Source: an uncultured beta proteobacterium (GTDB lineage Bacteria; Pseudomonadota; Gammaproteobacteria; Burkholderiales; Rhodocyclaceae). From it: a stretch of 5,463 nucleotides of DNA. Positions 5,137 through 5,463 of the stretch are shown here, piece by piece. Where the stretch lies: assembly GCA_903917505.1 (NCBI GenBank), contig CAIXAY010000412.1, positions 1 to 5,463 of the forward strand, in the 5' to 3' direction. The notes beneath the pieces are model-generated. The model ran no database searches. It was not told where the DNA came from and saw nothing but the letters and a program-made list of their open reading frames with translations. The stretch's first letter is position 1. Each line of letters opens with the position of its first letter. A program made the translations under genes and the position numbers.

Positions 5137-5463
5137 CTACGCCAGGAGCTTCACGGTCGCTGCATCCCTGCGACCGCCGCAACAGCGCTCCAGCGCCATC
5201 GCGAAGGGTGAGCCGGGCCCCGCCGCCTGTTCAAACAGGGTCATCGACGAACAGAATTTCAGTTCATCCGGATAAGCGAATATATCGTGCAGCGTGCGCC
5301 CCGACAGGTCGCTGACGATCCCGGCGCACTCAGCGAGACGGGCGCCCAGAAGCGGGTGCGCCAGGTACGCACGCGCCTCATCGAGGCTCCTGATCGCATA
5401 GTACCTCGCGGTCGAACTGAAACCGAGACCGTCGTACTGCGGAAAGACAAACCACATCCAGTG
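5137..5463 (-). CDS. DUF1810 family protein, C-terminal 108 residues; N-terminus beyond the window
   Basis: A conserved cytoplasmic protein family without an established biochemical function, as far as I know. Numbering from the first visible residue, the family blocks are HWMWFVFPQ (1-9), DGLGFSSTARYYAI (11-24), DEARAYLAHPLLGARLAEC (28-46), GRTLHDIFAYPDELKFCSSM (55-74) with TLFEQA directly after, and GGRRDAATVKLL (96-107). Members are usually about 140-150 residues and start some 30 residues before HWMWF, so only the extreme N-terminus is missing. The Met two codons after the edge is internal to the conserved HWMWF motif and is not the start. The stop codon lies 14 bp before the DUF4124 start codon, suggesting an operon with DUF1810 first; the functional link between an intracellular and an exported protein is not evident. 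The sequence shows no frameshift or truncation apart from the window edge. Confidence 0.9.
   Translation of the reverse strand, partial: HWMWFVFPQYDGLGFSSTARYYAIRSLDEARAYLAHPLLGARLAECAGIVSDLSGRTLHDIFAYPDELKFCSSMTLFEQAAGPGSPFAMALERCCGGRRDAATVKLLA

Noticed and set aside
4430..5275. 281-codon plus-strand frame beginning just beyond the FliD-like gene
   Set aside because: It lies opposite the DUF4124 gene and part of DUF1810, both recognisable families, and its own product shows no known motif.

Overview
The window is high-GC DNA with a dense, entirely chromosomal-looking gene layout. The visible part of citrate synthase (GltA) and the persulfide dioxygenase look proteobacterial, most likely betaproteobacterial; that assignment rests on recalled family resemblance, not on a search. 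I see no rRNA, tRNA, CRISPR array, insertion sequence or phage gene.

Layout, left to right. (1) The N-terminal half of gltA runs leftwards off the window (1-682, minus). (2) A 207-bp divergent intergenic region (683-889) carries candidate promoters for both flanking genes and a near-perfect 14-bp palindrome. (3) On the plus strand, 890-2152 encodes a three-module sulfur enzyme: an ETHE1-like persulfide dioxygenase, then a rhodanese domain, then a YgaP-like (DUF2892) membrane anchor. (4) A 115-bp convergent gap follows. (5) An enoyl-CoA hydratase/isomerase with both catalytic glutamates is at 2268-3050 (minus). (6) After a 96-bp gap with an inverted repeat comes a 420-residue protein at 3147-4409 (minus). 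It is Ala/Ser/Thr-rich, has no Lys, Cys or Trp, and its middle resembles the C-terminal part of the flagellar cap protein FliD. (7) A 269-bp non-coding stretch (4410-4678) holds a candidate promoter and a strong stem-loop. (8) A two-gene unit lies on the minus strand: a DUF1810 protein cut by the right edge (5137-5463), followed 14 bp later by a small secreted DUF4124 protein (4679-5122).

The genes do not form one pathway. The sulfur fusion is a self-contained persulfide-detoxification enzyme. GltA (TCA entry) and the enoyl-CoA hydratase (acyl-CoA metabolism) are central-metabolism genes that happen to lie near it. The FliD-like protein is an orphan, with no flagellar gene beside it in the window. 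The two items most worth a second look are the dioxygenase-rhodanese-membrane fusion and this FliD-like protein. No clearly new multi-gene system is visible.
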